A DNA stretch of 64,000 nt from Pardosa pseudoannulata (taxonomy: Eukaryota > Arthropoda > Arachnida > Araneae > Lycosidae), in contig CM063499.1 in NCBI GenBank assembly GCA_032207245.1, positions 37,846,812 to 37,910,811 on the forward strand, written 5' to 3'. The notes under the pieces are model-generated. The model was not told the origin of the DNA, did not search any database, and saw nothing but the letters and a program-made list of their open reading frames with translations. The stretch's first letter is position 1; every line of letters starts with the position of its first letter. This document shows positions 1 to 15,200 of the stretch, piece by piece. The position numbers were made by a program, and so were the translations under genes.

Positions 1-57
1 ATTTCAAGAAAGGTATAATTATCGGGTATCACAAATGAATATCCTAATGCTTAACGG

Positions 58-300
58 ACATATCTAGCAATCTGAAGTACCCAAAATTGACAGTGGCCTA
101 TTTGATTAAGAAGTGGAAGGTGAGCGGTGATTGTCAGAATATGCTCTGAGTTGGTAGACCAATGAAACTGGGAGATAGAGACCGACGAGTTCTGTATAGA
201 GAAATTCGGATGAACCACACCCAACTGATGGCCCTCATCTGTGAGGAGTTTCAACAGTCATCTGGGAGTAATGTTTCAAAGAATACCTTGCTTCAATGAA
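58..300 (+). pseudogene. Tc1-like transposase relic (N-terminal HTH part)
   Basis: In one plus-strand frame the sequence reads VSGDCQNML, a stop, VGRPMKLGDRDRRVLYREIR, then QSSGSNVSKNTL. This follows the order of the paired HTH domain of Tc1 transposases (GRP linker between two helix-turn-helices, then N-S-T). It has stop codons and lacks the catalytic domain. It sits antisense in an ELP1 intron. Confidence 0.6.
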
Positions 301-569
301 TGTTTTCTTTTCTTTCACAGGTGTCCAAATACTTATTGGTAGACAGTGTATACTAATTCATTTACATAACTATAATTCAGCATCAATCTCTAAAATACAT
401 AAAAATGCTTAACAGAAAATAAACCAATATGTACTTGATGAAGTGTTAAGGAATTAAACAATTAATTGTATAACCATTAGTTTTAAATTTTAAAAGATTT
501 ACAATCATATTATAGTCAAAATCTTTTTCTTTTTAATTTCAACAAAAATTTTGATGAAAGGTAACCTAC

Positions 570-651
570 TTTGAGAAAATGATGGATCTTCAATTGATTC
601 TGCTGCGATGAGTAATACTGTAGAATCTGTATTCCATAACATGTGAATAAC
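570..651 (-). CDS. ELP1: ELP1 exon (LWNTDSTVLLI block), last in window
   Basis: 82 nt, entered in phase 0 and leaving one base, donor GTAGGT. It encodes VIHMLWNTDSTVLLIAAESI then EDPSFSQ, matching the propeller motif LLWNADSSVLAVW. The transcript continues to lower coordinates, and the following intron contains a Tc1-like relic. Confidence 0.9.
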
Positions 652-1507
652 CTGCATGTCAAAAAGCAATTAAATTAACAATTACACGAGAGATATAATA
701 CCTGCCAACATATAATCTATTTTTATCTTAAAATTTTGAATACATAAAGCCTAAAATACAACTGAACTCTGTCTATAAAGTAGCTTGACTCATACAAAAG
801 AAGATATTTATAATTTATGGTAAATTTATGTCTCATATAATGCATTTCCAATGGCACTATCACACTGTCATATTCTTATTTTCCACAAATCATAAACATT
901 TTAGTATTCAATTTCTGATAACTCATATCTAAGATGTTTTCTCCTAAACAGCCAACAAATGTGATTTTTTAGGTGAAAATGTCTTCTATAAAAATACTGT
1001 AAAATATCTTCATTGCCCATTTACACATTAGGGTTTCATTTTACTTTCTCGTTTTGGTTTGGAGCGCTATAGTCTACTTTTTGCAACACAATGGCTAATG
1101 AGAGCAGGACCTACTGTTTAAAGCCTAATATGAGGGGCTACATTCATCCATCAGGGTTTCCACTCTTTTTTCAAAACAAAAGTTAAGGACTTTTTAAGAA
1201 CTTTCTAATTACCAAAGTAACCCTTTTTTAAGGACCTACTTGAAATACACAACATAATGGCATAAACCCTATCTCCAAAGGAAGATATTTTAATGATTAT
1301 GAACCCGACAAGGCATGTTCAATAAATGACTTACAATATTTTAGAATTAAGTTTTTAAAATGCCTAAAAATTAATATAAGATTAATCTATTTGACAAAAC
1401 CTAATTTTGAAAAATGTACATCTAAAGTTTTTTGAGTGACCAAACTAAAAATAAATTGTGAATAAAAACAATATTATAAACAGTACTTTCTGAGGGTTTA
1501 GAAATGA

Positions 1508-1606
<99 letters not shown>

Positions 1607-4600
1607 TAGCTGATTATACCCGGCATTGACTGGGAAAGAAGAAAGTTTTAGACTTTACTATTACATTCAATGCAAGGAAAATTAACTTCCATATGTAACT
1701 TAAATATCTACAAACCCCCATCCTCCATGCTTCATTTAATTAAAATCTGCATGACTGTTAGCTATTAGGAAAGAGCAGTTGACTTTATACTTTAAACCTT
1801 TTAAATATACAAAAGATTATTTATTTGTCATATTAGAAAACTAATAGGAAATCACATGAAATTGATCGTGTTCTAATTTAAAAATTAAGGAGTTTTTAAG
1901 GATCTTTGACAAAATTTAAGTAGTTTTAAGGGCTCTTAAAAATGAAAGCTTAAATTAAGGAGTTCTAAATACTTTTAAGGACCATGGAAACCCTGTCCAT
2001 GCCACAGTGAGATTCGAATCCATGAATTCTAGTACCAAAGATCAGAGTTCTAACCATTCAGCTTCCATGTACATAGTAAAGAAAATATAGTATTCATGAA
2101 AAACTTCAGAGCTCAGATATCAAAGAAAATACTTCTGTTTATAATATACCTAAATCACTTTAGATAAGCTTCAATGTAACAACTATCCCTTATTAGCTTT
2201 GACTAGTTTCGTAGTGATGTCTATATACATATATATCCCATAACTCAAAAATGATAAGCTCTAGGAAATGATAAACAAATTTGTTATTTAGGACTATTAT
2301 AGCATCTAGTTGTATCTCCCCTTCCAATTGCAATCTGAACTCTACAAAACAGTAAATTTCAATATAACAAATATTAGTATTATAACTGAAATATATTTAT
2401 CATAGAATGATGAAATTTTGTATTTAGGATTGCTGTAACACCTAGTTCTATTTCTCCATTTTTGTTTGTGCTGAACAATGTCTGAATCGTAGGGTGCTGT
2501 TTTTCAGTATTAGAGCTTGTGGATTCAAATCCCTCTGGTAGATGGATGTTCAGAGTCACTCGGAATCAGGTTTAACAGTAGGTACCACTCTCATTAGTGT
2601 AGCAAAATAGTAGATTACAGAGCTAAAAGACAAACCAATCAAACTATTTTTGTTTGCAATCCCCAGTCTATATAACAAAAACTCTCAATATAAAACTAAT
2701 TAATGCTACTGATCTACGACAATGTAGTACAAATATTTACATGCATTCAAATAGTAACAATGATTTTAAATACACATTTAAAAAACAAAAATTAGTTTTT
2801 GCAGGGAATAATTTTGAATTCTTTTGCTAATTATTTCTTGGTACAGAGTAAAAGAAGTAATTATAATGACAAACAATTTCAGTTTAGAATAAAATATCAA
2901 TGTAACAAAAAAAATCTAAATATAACAAATATTAATGTTGCAGGTCTCTATTATTGAGTTCTACTCAGACAACCTTACCTTAAGAAACAAAACAAGCTTT
3001 GAATCTTGAAGGGAATGTGCAATTGCTACTTCTGATAATGCTTCATACAAAATAATAAAATGTGTAAAATTTAATAGATGTACAAAAAAAGTCATGTAGC
3101 GTCCCAATCACATTTTTCCCCAGTTTTTAAAAGTTTAATTACTTATATTCAAGGTATCTGCCAAAATAAAATTTTTCAAATCCATGACTTTTCATGACTT
3201 TAAAAAGCTTTTGTTAAAGTATGTATGAATAAAACTTCTGATATACATACAAATAAAATATAAGCTTTTACAGAAATTACAGGAATTTTATCATAGAAAA
3301 ACTATAAACTTACGTTATAAGTGTTAATAAACTCATACATAAAAATAAATAGTTGTACCTACCTACCTAAGTTTAATCATATAGCAATTTTTCAATCAAA
3401 ATGTTTCCAATTTGAATTCAGGGTATTTTGGTATTATCCAGGTGACCATGAATAATAGCCAAATATAACCCTATAATGTTTATATACAATATCCCTACAG
3501 ATAAACTTATATTTTGTGCAAAAATCTTAACTAATTTTTATTAAAAACTAATTATTATTATATTAATAAAATTTTAATCTACAATTTAAGAAAAAACCAG
3601 AATAATATACATTTACCCACCCATTAAATGCTTTCTTGCTTTGAGTTTCCTTGGTGAACAAATTTTACTTGGCAATAGGGTCAATAGGATAATACATAAA
3701 TACCAAACTCAGTAACTTCAGCCAAATGACAAGTAAAAATAGAATTAAACAATTCAATGCATTTTTTTAATCGGTAGTTTAGCTGATCCATGACTTTCCA
3801 TGACTTTTACTCATTTTACTTGAAAAATCAAGACTTTCCATGACAAAATTAATCCATTGTCTAAATCCATGATTTTCCCTGATGATTTTCCCTGACTTTC
3901 CAGGTGCACAGAAACCATGTATATTACTATAAAATCAAAGGATTTCAATATTCCTTTGAAATAGTTCAAAATTGTATGCAACCATAAGACATTTGAAGCA
4001 TAGTTATTTATTGATATACTTAGAACAAAACTGTACAAATACATTACTTTATGAGTATTTTGCTTGAAAGGCAGAGCAAATTCTCCATGCTGTAATCCAT
4101 TTTTTTCGAAAAATATGATCTTATGTTTGTTTGCATCTTGCTGACTGCATGCAATTAGATTTCCTAGTGGCCTGTAATAAGAAGACTTTTAAAAAATACT
4201 GAAATGTAACAACTAGGAAAGAACATTATTATAAATTTCAATAGCAAAGTTTCAAATATCACATCAATTTATATAAAACTAAAGATTTTACCTCAAAGAT
4301 AAAAAGGAAAATATTAGAACATAAAAATTTAATACCAACATTAGAATTTTTAAAGCTGCAAGGTACCAGCCATATTGGATTACTTTAACTTAATGTTAAC
4401 ATTAAGGAAAATATTGCTATTAATGAATGGTTAGCCTTGTGAAATCCTGAAGTATGGGTAGGTGAAGCCGTCAATAATAAGGCTGGACAAGCATTTACTC
4501 TGGATTAAATACTTTATTCGAGTGAATAATTATATACAGCTATGTAGGTTTCAGCAGATTATAAATCTTCTCAGATCTCATGCTGAGATAACGTTAACGC

Positions 4601-7600
4601 AATTACAATGTGTGGGTACAGTGAAGCTAGTCCTTCTCGAACAGTGGAACAGTTCATTAATGCCGGTACGAAACAATGACATTATAATCTGCAGGCTGAC
4701 GATAAGTACAGTTGGCTTACACACTAAGGCTCAAATGCTCAGAGTGCGTATCACGCTGGAATTTGTTGAGGAAAACGATCCAAAATGAGAGTAAGGGTTA
4801 CTCTTAGTGACCTACTTCTAAGCACAAAGGAGAAAAAAATATTCAAGATAACGGGAATAAGATCTCAAAGTCGAAAGTCAACTTCTTAGCAAAGCAGAGA
4901 CAATGGCAGTCTCTAAAAGCAAAGCAAGCTCTGGCTATCAGAGAGACAAGTGGACTCCTCTTGAGCTCCACAAAACAACTCCAAACCAACTCTCAAACAG
5001 CCCCCTTCTTGGCTCGACCAATTTTCTTTTACTAAGGCCCTGGTTCCCTTAGCATGATTCTACCTGAACCTTCCAGAACCAGGGTAACGCAATCTTGCGA
5101 TCAACTCCCCGCCTGGATCAGCTGATCTGTTTCCAGATGTGGCCAAAAGATCATCTTTAAGTGAACCGACCAAAACTACTTAAATTCATTTGCAGCACCG
5201 GTAACGGGCCATATGTGCACTTCAGCGTCCCTCGATTAATAATCATTACCAGAGTCTTTTTACTCAAATAGCCCTTACAATGGCTCAGATGCGCTGGCTC
5301 CAGAGCACGGACAGTTTTCAATAATGTCTTTTTAAACGTGAGTCGTGGGTTTGTTTACGGGACCTAGTACATAAACAGCTATTGTTAGGACAGCCCGTTT
5401 CTACCTGCCACTAACCGTAATTATTAACAGTAATTATTAAATTAACCGGTCATATGTCCACTACAGCATCACTTGATTAATAATTATTACTCGAGTCCTT
5501 TGACAGTAGCAGATATCTTAAAGGCGCAGACACATTGGCTCCGGCATACTAACAGTTCTTAATGTACTGCCGCCTAAGCAACTGCATTGGTATTGTGTCT
5601 GAGACGTTACTACACAAACGACTTTGTCCAGACCACGCGTGTCTACTTACCACTAACCATAATGGTCTGCTGCAAAAGGCCACCTTACATTCTTCTTTCG
5701 TTTGGGTCATGTAACGGATCGTTACAGCCTTTATAAATTTCCTTGCGCAAACTTGACTTTGACACAAAACAATAAAATTATTTAAGGTTATGTGTGAGTC
5801 AATTTTTTATTTTTTTTTTCTTAAAAAAAGGGAAAAATAGAATTAATTTTAAATTTATTTAGAAAATTTTTAATATACTATTTTTTTAACAGAAATATAA
5901 GCATTTACTAACAAAAGTATCTGGAAAGAAAAATACACTGATATGCAGAATTTCATATAGTCAAGTGCAATTAATGAAATTTGAAAATGCAAGTATTGGC
6001 AAGTAAGTATATCTGCAGATGCAAGTAATGCTTTTTAAACGCAATGGTACAACTATTTCTGTCCATAGGTTAACAATGAGCAAAAGGAATCCAATATATC
6101 TACAAAACAATTGAAAACTCATGAAACTCATAGAATTTTATTTTATTAAAATATATTAATTATAAAAGATGTATACAAGTATAATTAACATGTGTGTTTA
6201 GTTATACCTGTATACATATTGGATTCTTTAATCTTAATGCTAACCTATGATGAAAATATTTTTACCAACAGACACCTACCAATTATAGATGTTCTTAAAG
6301 TATTCGTCTACGTTGAAAACGTCATTTTTTGCCAAAAATCATAAATTTTTTTTATTTCTCTATTGTAAAATTTCAACTTTTAGGTTTCTAAATCTCTTTT
6401 TGCTTTGTCTCTACGGCATTTTAAAGAAAAGTTACAGCTGTTTAAAGATCAGTGACAGCTGTCGAAACAAAACGGAAGTAGAGACTTCGGAAACGGAAAT
6501 TGTGAATTTAAAGCCTTTTAAAGAGCATTTTTTAGACAAAACTTTTTAAATTTTCATGAAGATTAGTTTAAACATTTTTCTAGTATTTTTAATAACTAGC
6601 AACTTGGCAATTAGAAAGTTTTGAAGCAAGAAAGTGCGGGGAATTTTAAACATGTATTTAAATTTTTTAATAGTTAAAATTGCATTCATATAATTCAAAT
6701 GCGTTTTTCTCAGATCGGTATTTATAATAAAATGTGGAAACTTGAAATGCGATTTCTCAAAGAGTTCTTAAAACATTTTGCTGAAAATTATAAATGCTTT
6801 TGAGAGAATGCAGTTAGATAAGGGTAATGAAAATTCATTAAAAATGCAATGTGTATGATTTTGAAGGACCAAAATTTTTTACCAAATGTAAATTAAGCAA
6901 AGATTTTAGGTGATTCACTAGTCCAGTGTATAAGAAATGTGTTGCATCAAAAAATATTGAAATAATTTAATTTACTAAAAAATTAGACCTTTCGAAAACA
7001 ACCGATTTTAAAAAATTTTTTTTTCAATTATTAGAAATTTTATAAAAGCTTCTCCAGGAATAAAATTTTTAAGTGCAATTCTCTATAATAATATAAAAAA
7101 TAAATCTAAAAATGTAAAAACAAGAATTAGTTTCTATGTTTACAGAAAAAAGTTCTCCAAACGTAGACGGATACCTTTAAAAAAATTTACCAAAAAAAAA
7201 ATTAAGGGTTGAGTTTTATACATATTTTAAAACAAGCATGAAAAATATATTTAAGTGTAAATTATTTGTGTAAAAGTTTAATATTCTCTAGTATCGTGGC
7301 CAATAAATACAGGGAGAAAAGTACTCTGATAATTTCCTGATAATTTCCCTGATATACAAAAGTCATGCAACATTCTGTGGAAATGCACTTAATTTTGATC
7401 CAACAAGCACAGCATCCCTATGGTTCACCTTTTTTTACATTTATATAAGTTCAAAGTATAATTCTGTGCATGTGATAGCACAATTTTCTCATCTGGTTAC
7501 AACTAATGATTAATAATTATTCCCAGAATTAATAATTATTCCCAGAAGGTGAGTCTCTGCCTGCTATGCACTGGGTATTTTCAGATGCAATTTTTTTTGA

Positions 7601-9177
7601 CTAAATTAACAAATATATGAAGGATGCATCTAAATGTGATGATTATAAATGTTAGAAATGTTTTTATTAAGCCTGAATTGGTGAAAAAAATATCTAAATA
7701 ATTTAAGATACATAAAATTTATTTAAAAAAATTACATTACCTTAAAATGAAAATAAGATATGACTTTACCTTAACATAATTGATAACACTTTTCAAAAAT
7801 GTTTTAATAAAATGGAAAACTATTTTCATTTAATTTGAAATTTTAATCTATGTGTGGAGATAAATGTTTTTTGATGAGTAAAAAAAAATTTTCCCTAAAT
7901 TTTGTAAAAATTTGGAAAATTTCCTGATTTTTGCAGAAATTTTGAAAACCACCATATTTTGCAGATGTTTTCCAAAATCATAAAGTACCAAGACAATTCC
8001 TGATTTCCCAGTGAAGGAAATCAGGAACTAAGTGGGGGATATGTATCCCCTGTCCTATTTTAATGAAAGTATGAGATAATTTCTAAATTGAAAATACTTT
8101 AAAGTATAGAATTTTCCATCATTTCATGTGATAAAGTTTGTTTCAAGAAATCTTTTAGCATAAGCTGTCCATCATTAGAAAAATTTTCATCATACATAAA
8201 CAATTAACTAAGGAATTTAATAAGGCTGGTGCCCAGTCATATTCAGTATTATAGTTAATACAGAATTATAAAATCATATATTACCTCCAGCATATGGGCT
8301 CTTCTAATCCATCTTTTATTTCACTCGTAAATTGCAAAACTGCCTCTCGGCTCCAAATGCGAAGCTGACGAAATCCTTTACAAAATAATCATAAAAAGAA
8401 ATGTACTAAATAACTTAGATCAAAATAATTTTAAGGTTCAATATACACACAAGATCATATTTGGTTATGTCAGATTCTATGTAAATTCATCTAAAAAGTT
8501 TACAATATATCAATCCTTTATAAGTTTAACTATCTATACATACAAAATTCTTCACACGTATGCATGTTCATTATTACATTCTAAAATGGCTTCACAGGCA
8601 ATAACAGAATTTTACATTGTGATTCGGGAAAACCCTGGGAAGATTTTAGGCAGGTCAAATCATTTGGAGATCAAGGACATGTGAAGTAGTATGCTTTTTT
8701 AAAATCAAAATTGCATTTTGTGACTCTATTTTTGCACCATTTAATAAATTTTCCTTTAAATAACATGCTAAAATAATTAAAATAACTTATCTGGTAGCAT
8801 TTAAAATGTTTCTGATTAGTAAATTTTTTTCTTTCTTTTAGACCATATTTACTAATTTTATGTTATCAATTTTAGTTTGGTATATTTCTTTCATTTTGAA
8901 ATTAGTTATGTCATTATATTAATTCAATTTTTAGATATCAATATCACTTTATTTCCAATAGAATTACCACTTGAAAAATATTTTAACATCTATGTTATGT
9001 AATAATTTTATTTATAGATACATTTGTTCTATTTAAATTATCTGGGAAAACACCAAAGAAATTTTCCATTAGAATATACAATTACAAACTGACAAATATA
9101 TTTTTTTTGTTTCTTTAGATATTTCTTATGCTCATGTTGAAAATTAAATTTAAATGCGTTATGATTTTAGTAACATA

Positions 9178-9211
<34 letters not shown>

Positions 9212-12200
9212 TAGCTTTTTGCAGTATACAGTCAGAGAAGTTTACCAAGTTTCAACATATTATTTTCAGATTTGGAGTCTAGTAAACCATGCCACAGCAG
9301 TTGAATGATTATTTGAAATTCATAGAGAATGTTCTGTATTCTTTGATTAGATTCCAAAATAAAAAGAGAGCAGAAAGGGGAAATATTTTTTAATTTTATT
9401 TTTCTGGAATTATCGAGATGATTACTGCAAAAGACATGGAATTACAGGAATTCAACAGAACACAAACATTCTGTGCTCTCAAGCCTAAATAATCCATTTG
9501 AAATAGCTAAAAATCCTAAAATCTTAGCCCACAAACATACAATCATACATTAAAAATCGGTACAATGTACGACCAAAGACTATAAGTTGACAGCTATACA
9601 TTGCCATATCAGTTCTTTTTAAAATGAAATGTTTTCTCACACACAGGAAACACAGAATTTTAAACATGTATATACCTAGAGTTGAATGAATACTTGAAGT
9701 AACAAAGTATTCTCCATCGCCTCTCCAGCTAATCCTGGGTCGACCATCATCATATGGAAGAGCTGGTTTGGGCTCCTGAAAATAGAAATTTAATCATAAT
9801 TTCAAGCAAAGCTCCATAACTGTATAACTGAAATTCTTTAAAATATATATTAACTACACAGTCCAGTACACTGGCATAGATATAATAATTATATTCCTTT
9901 CACAATGTTAACCAATGAAAAAAATATTTCTACCAGTGAATATCTTACAGTAAAATATTTTTAAAAATAAATTTTACCATAAAACAGAACAGAATATATA
10001 TATATATATTGAATAATTTTGGTATATTTTTTATTTAGCACAAATATCAACTTTTCACAAGTATAATTTTCAAATAAGGTTAGGTATGGTTTGGAAAATC
10101 ACTCTAAAAAAATTGGCCAAAAGTGATGGTCAGTTATTTGCACTACAATGACTAATTAGACCAGGATCTACTACTTAAATTCTGTATACTACTGAAATTC
10201 TAAAAACATCCATAACAGCAGCAGGATTCAAATCCACAGACTCTGATATTAAAAGAAAAAACCACATAATAGTATATTGTAGGGGTTACCGAAATACTTT
10301 TGTACACAGACAAATTTTCATTTTTTAATAAATGGCGTGAGTTAGCAGGCCCAAAGCCTTAAATTGTTAATAATATATATAGTTAGCTATATATTGACTA
10401 GCATATAGCATATGATCGGTAAAATTTTTAATTTTTCAGAATTGTAAAGAACCCCATGAGACAGGTAAAAAAATGGTTTGTTTTTTTGGCTGAGAATTAC
10501 CTTTCAACAAAAATAATCGATTAAAATTATCACATATGTACTCAATCTATTATTTAAGTCAAATAAAAAAGAAAATTATTTATGTAATATCTAAGTTTAG
10601 TGGTAAAATGTATGGAAATATTGCAGACGATATTTAAATAATTTAAAATAAGAAATGATTAAATGAGATTGCTAAAGCAATGACATCATAATGCTTGAAA
10701 AAAATGTTATTTTTACCTATTTATTATGTGATAAGTTGATAAATTTAATCGCCTGCTCTTAAGATGGGGCTTGATATAATGACATTAAACACTCGAAAAG
10801 GGGAGAAGGGGTGGATTTCGAATGTTTTAAAGAGGACAGTATTTTTCACTGTGAGACGAAACCTATTCATATCAATTTACTTCAGAATCGGATGTCTATT
10901 TTAGGAAAAGATAAACTTTACTCGCTTTGAATTTTGCAAACCCTAACTCATCAAAAATCCATTATGGATGCCTGTGTCCATTCCAGGTCTAACCGCCTTC
11001 ATAACTTTCAGCACAGACGGACAGATAACTGAGGCTATTATTACATTACGAGAAAAAAGTTTAAGGATACACAACATGAAATGTTTATGTTTCCAGGGAC
11101 GCCATAAAGCAATACGTGAATTTAATAAAATAAAAATAATATAAAAAGTTGAAAAAATAGTAAAATTTTTTTTAAAAATAATAAAATGACTTTTAAAATA
11201 ATAAAACAACTTTTGGAATAAGAATTTAAAAGAAAATATAGAAAATATTAAATTTATTAGACATTAAAAAAAATTGGCTGCTTTGGGGATAGAACCATTA
11301 ATCCGAGAAGTATGACGATCAAATGGGCAGAAATTCTACGAAACGTACAATACCTGCACATTGTGAGTGAACTAATTAGAGTATATGAAGGTTTAAGTAG
11401 AAACAGTCCAGAAATTTAGATATTACTCTCTGCCTTTGCCATCCTATCAAGAATGAATTTCATATAGAATAAGAGGAAGGATAAGGCTTGAAATAATAGC
11501 ATTAAATGCTCGAAAAGGGGGGATAGGGTAGGTTTCGAACTCGCTTTCAATTTTGCTAACCCTAACTCGTGAAAAATACAATATGGATGCCTGTACCCAA
11601 TCCAGGTACAACCGCTTCAAAAATTCGCGGACAGACAACTGAGGCTATTATTATATAGGGGACTTCTATAAAATAGGTACAACCTCATGTACATACTATC
11701 ATATACTTTTGTTTTATTGACACTGTCCATCACGATGAGTAAAACAAATAAATAATCACTACATTTTTATAATATTTCGAGTAATTTTATTGATAGTAAA
11801 AGTATAGCTAGTTGCTAATAATATTAGCAATAAAATTGTTCTAATATGAACCTTTTAATAGAAAATTATATTAAATACAATACACAAAGATTGCTTGGGT
11901 TTTTAAACATTTTCAACAAAATTTCCCTACAAATTAATACTTACTGGAGTGTCACGTATGAAATTGCTGCTAATATTTTGATAATAAATCAGTCATATTA
12001 ACCTCTAAAGATGTTTGTTAATTCAGAGGGGTATAAGATGGTATGTACTCAGCCAGTATGGGAAATCATGCAAAAGTTAGTTTCCAACTATAGATAATAA
12101 AGGAAAGTAACACAGAGGGTCAAGGAAAGAGAGCACATTACAAGTGTGCAAAATATGATTGCAATAGGCTTCTCACCTTTTCAGGGCATATAACTTCCAT

Positions 12201-15200
12201 TAAATTGAATATTTCCTATGATTATAAATAGTTCAAGTATACATACCACCCCTACAATTTAAATGTTAGCACAAAATTAAGAAAAATAAAGTGTTTTTAC
12301 ACATTCTATTGTTTAATTGATAAAAAAACGAAAGAAATTCAGCAGAAAAAGAAAGATAAAAAGGGGGTTTACTAACTTTTGAAAGGTCTAGTTTAAATAT
12401 TTTTATGTTTAGACACAAAATGTTTATCAGATTTAAAAATGTTTAATAAAAAATTCTCCAGTTAAAAAATTTGAATCAATTATATAAACTGGAATACTTA
12501 CAATTTTCTTTATTTTAGCTGCTCCCTTGCCTTCAGACCCATGAAACTGAGTTTCTTTAGAGCCCCATCCAACAGTAATTGGTTTGCCTGTAAATCAATA
12601 AAATATCTTAAAATACTTTTTTTTATATAATTAGTCATGAGTATCACTATATTATATTTTAACTGGGAAAAGTAAAAAGGATATAAGCTACATATATATT
12701 AATTTGAACTAATAATACATTTAACAGAGACCTGTGGTTTAATCTTTGAAATCCACCATCAAATTTTTTATAGCTGAACAGAGCAATTCAGTCACTGTGA
12801 TTAATATTTCAAATTCTCAACCTTATAATGAAAAATATATTTATAACCAAACTAAAAATATTAGTTACTTTATTAACTAAATAAGATTAAGGGAAAATTT
12901 TAAAATAATTTAAAAAATTTAAAACTTTCAGTAGGAACTTCACTTTTGTTAAACAAAGAACCACACATGGTCTTGAGAGCACCATTTGCTTACAATTAAG
13001 GTATCCGTCTACATTAAAAACGTCATTTTTTGCCAAAATTCATATTTTTATTATTATTATTATTTCTCTATTGTAAAATTTCAACTTTTAGGCTTCTAAA
13101 TCTGTTTTTGTTTTGTCTCTAAGGCATTTTAAAAAAAAGTTACAGCTATTTAAACATCAGTGACAGCTGTCAAAACAAAATGCAAGTAGCGACTTTGAAA
13201 CTGGAAGTTGTGAATTTAAAGCTTTTTAAAGAGTATTTTTTTGGACAAAACTTTTTTAATTTTCATGCAGATTAGTTTAACCATTTTTCTAGTATTTTTA
13301 ATAATTAGCAACTTGGCAATTAGAAAGTTTTGAAGCAAGAAAGTGTGGGGAATTTTAAACATGTATTTTAATTTTTTAATAGTTAAAGTTGCTTTCATAA
13401 ACTTCAAATGCAGTTTTCTCAGAACGGTATTTTTAATAAAATGTTGAAACTTAAAATGTGATTTCTCAAAAAGTTTTTAAAATGTTTTGTTGAAAATTTT
13501 TATGAAGGCTTTTGATAGTATTTACTAGTGAATGACCTAAAAGCTTTAAATTTGGAAAATTTTTAATGATGTTACACTCATATTTAGATAAAAAGGTAAT
13601 GAAAATTCGTTAAAAATTCAATGTGTATGATTTTGAAGGACCAAAATTTTTTGCCAAATGTAAATTAAGGAAAGATTTTAAGTGATTCACTAGTCCAGTG
13701 TATAAGAAATGTATTGCATCAAAAAATATTGAAATAATTTATTAAAAAATTAGGCCTTTTGATAAAATCAGATTTTTTACTAAATTTTCTTCATTTATTA
13801 GAAAGTTTATAAAAACTTCTCCAGAAATAAATTTTTTAAATGCAATTTTCTATAATACAAAAAATAAATCTAAAAATGTAAAAACATGAACTAGTTTCTA
13901 CGATTAAAGAAAAAAGTTCTCCGAATGTAGACGGATACCTTAATGTAATAATTTTAATCTCTTTAGAGGTTAGATACTTAACATGCCTTTAAAATTATTG
14001 ATAAAAGACAAATACTTTACAGCTTTCATATAACTAAAAGTATTAACTTTTACTTACTTTCTCCAAATTCATCAGGACAAAGACTTTTCTCAGATATAGG
14101 ATCACAATCCTTGGTCATCAATATCAGGGTATTGGCCCCTAAATAGAAGAAAAATTAATATCTCAACCAAGTTACAACTACAATTTAAAGTTATTTGATA
14201 ATATAACTGTTTACCTGTTAAAAGGACTAGAAACTCTTGATCAGGACTCCATGCAAATCCCTCTACTTTAGAATCTACAATACCCACAGTGGACACCTAG
14301 AAAACATGAACAAATTAAACAAGTTTATTTTCATAAAATGACTCAATTTTAGTGTTAAGTATAAATATAGCTTTTAAAAAGTTTTATTATTATTATTTCC
14401 AATGGGGGGCACTTGCTTTTACAGCATTTACCATTACCAAGCTGCTTGTCTAAAATTGGAACTTTTTAGTATGGGAGTATCATATAGGCTACCAACATTA
14501 CCCTCTCGGATGGGTTTTGTTTTGTTTGGAGTGCTGCGGTCTACTTTTTGCAACACAAGATCTAATGAGACTGAGACCTACTGCTAAAAGCCGATTCTGA
14601 ATGGCTATGAACATCCATGCCATAGCGGGATTCGAACTCACAAACTCCAGTACCAAAGGCCAGAACCTTAACCAATCGGCCATCGTTTGGCTCCCCTCGG
14701 ATGGGATAACACAAACAAAGTGGGTCCTTGTAATTTAGAAGCATGGATCAAGTAGAAACCCCACAGGCTTGGCCTGTCAACTTAGGAGGTATTGCTTGAA
14801 AACTTGGAGGGCATGGTGACCATGAAACTATTTTATATAACTCAGTGGTTATTAATGAACACAGTGGATCTTTGGCCTACTTGAGCCTCAAACTCACAAA
14901 AACTAGCATTTATAACTATTCAGATCTGTATACATAAAACCTTTGTATTTATGCATATTTGTCCATTTGCTATGCATTCCAAAATGGTTATATCATCAAT
15001 CTTTCTGAAATTTTGCAGCATGGTTCAGCTATACCTTTGGGAAATTCTAGTCAGGTCAAATTGATTGGAGGTAAAAAGAATCATGGTGACAGAATGCTTT
15101 TTTTTATTTTCCCTATAATTGGTTAAAAAACAGTAAGACATCACTGGATATATTTTTCTTTTAATAGTGTACTAAAATAACTAAACCTTTTTAAGCAACA

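Noticed and set aside
14402..14744. Three overlapping short open frames
   Set aside because: They lie within a tRNA-derived SINE and its flank, which explains them.
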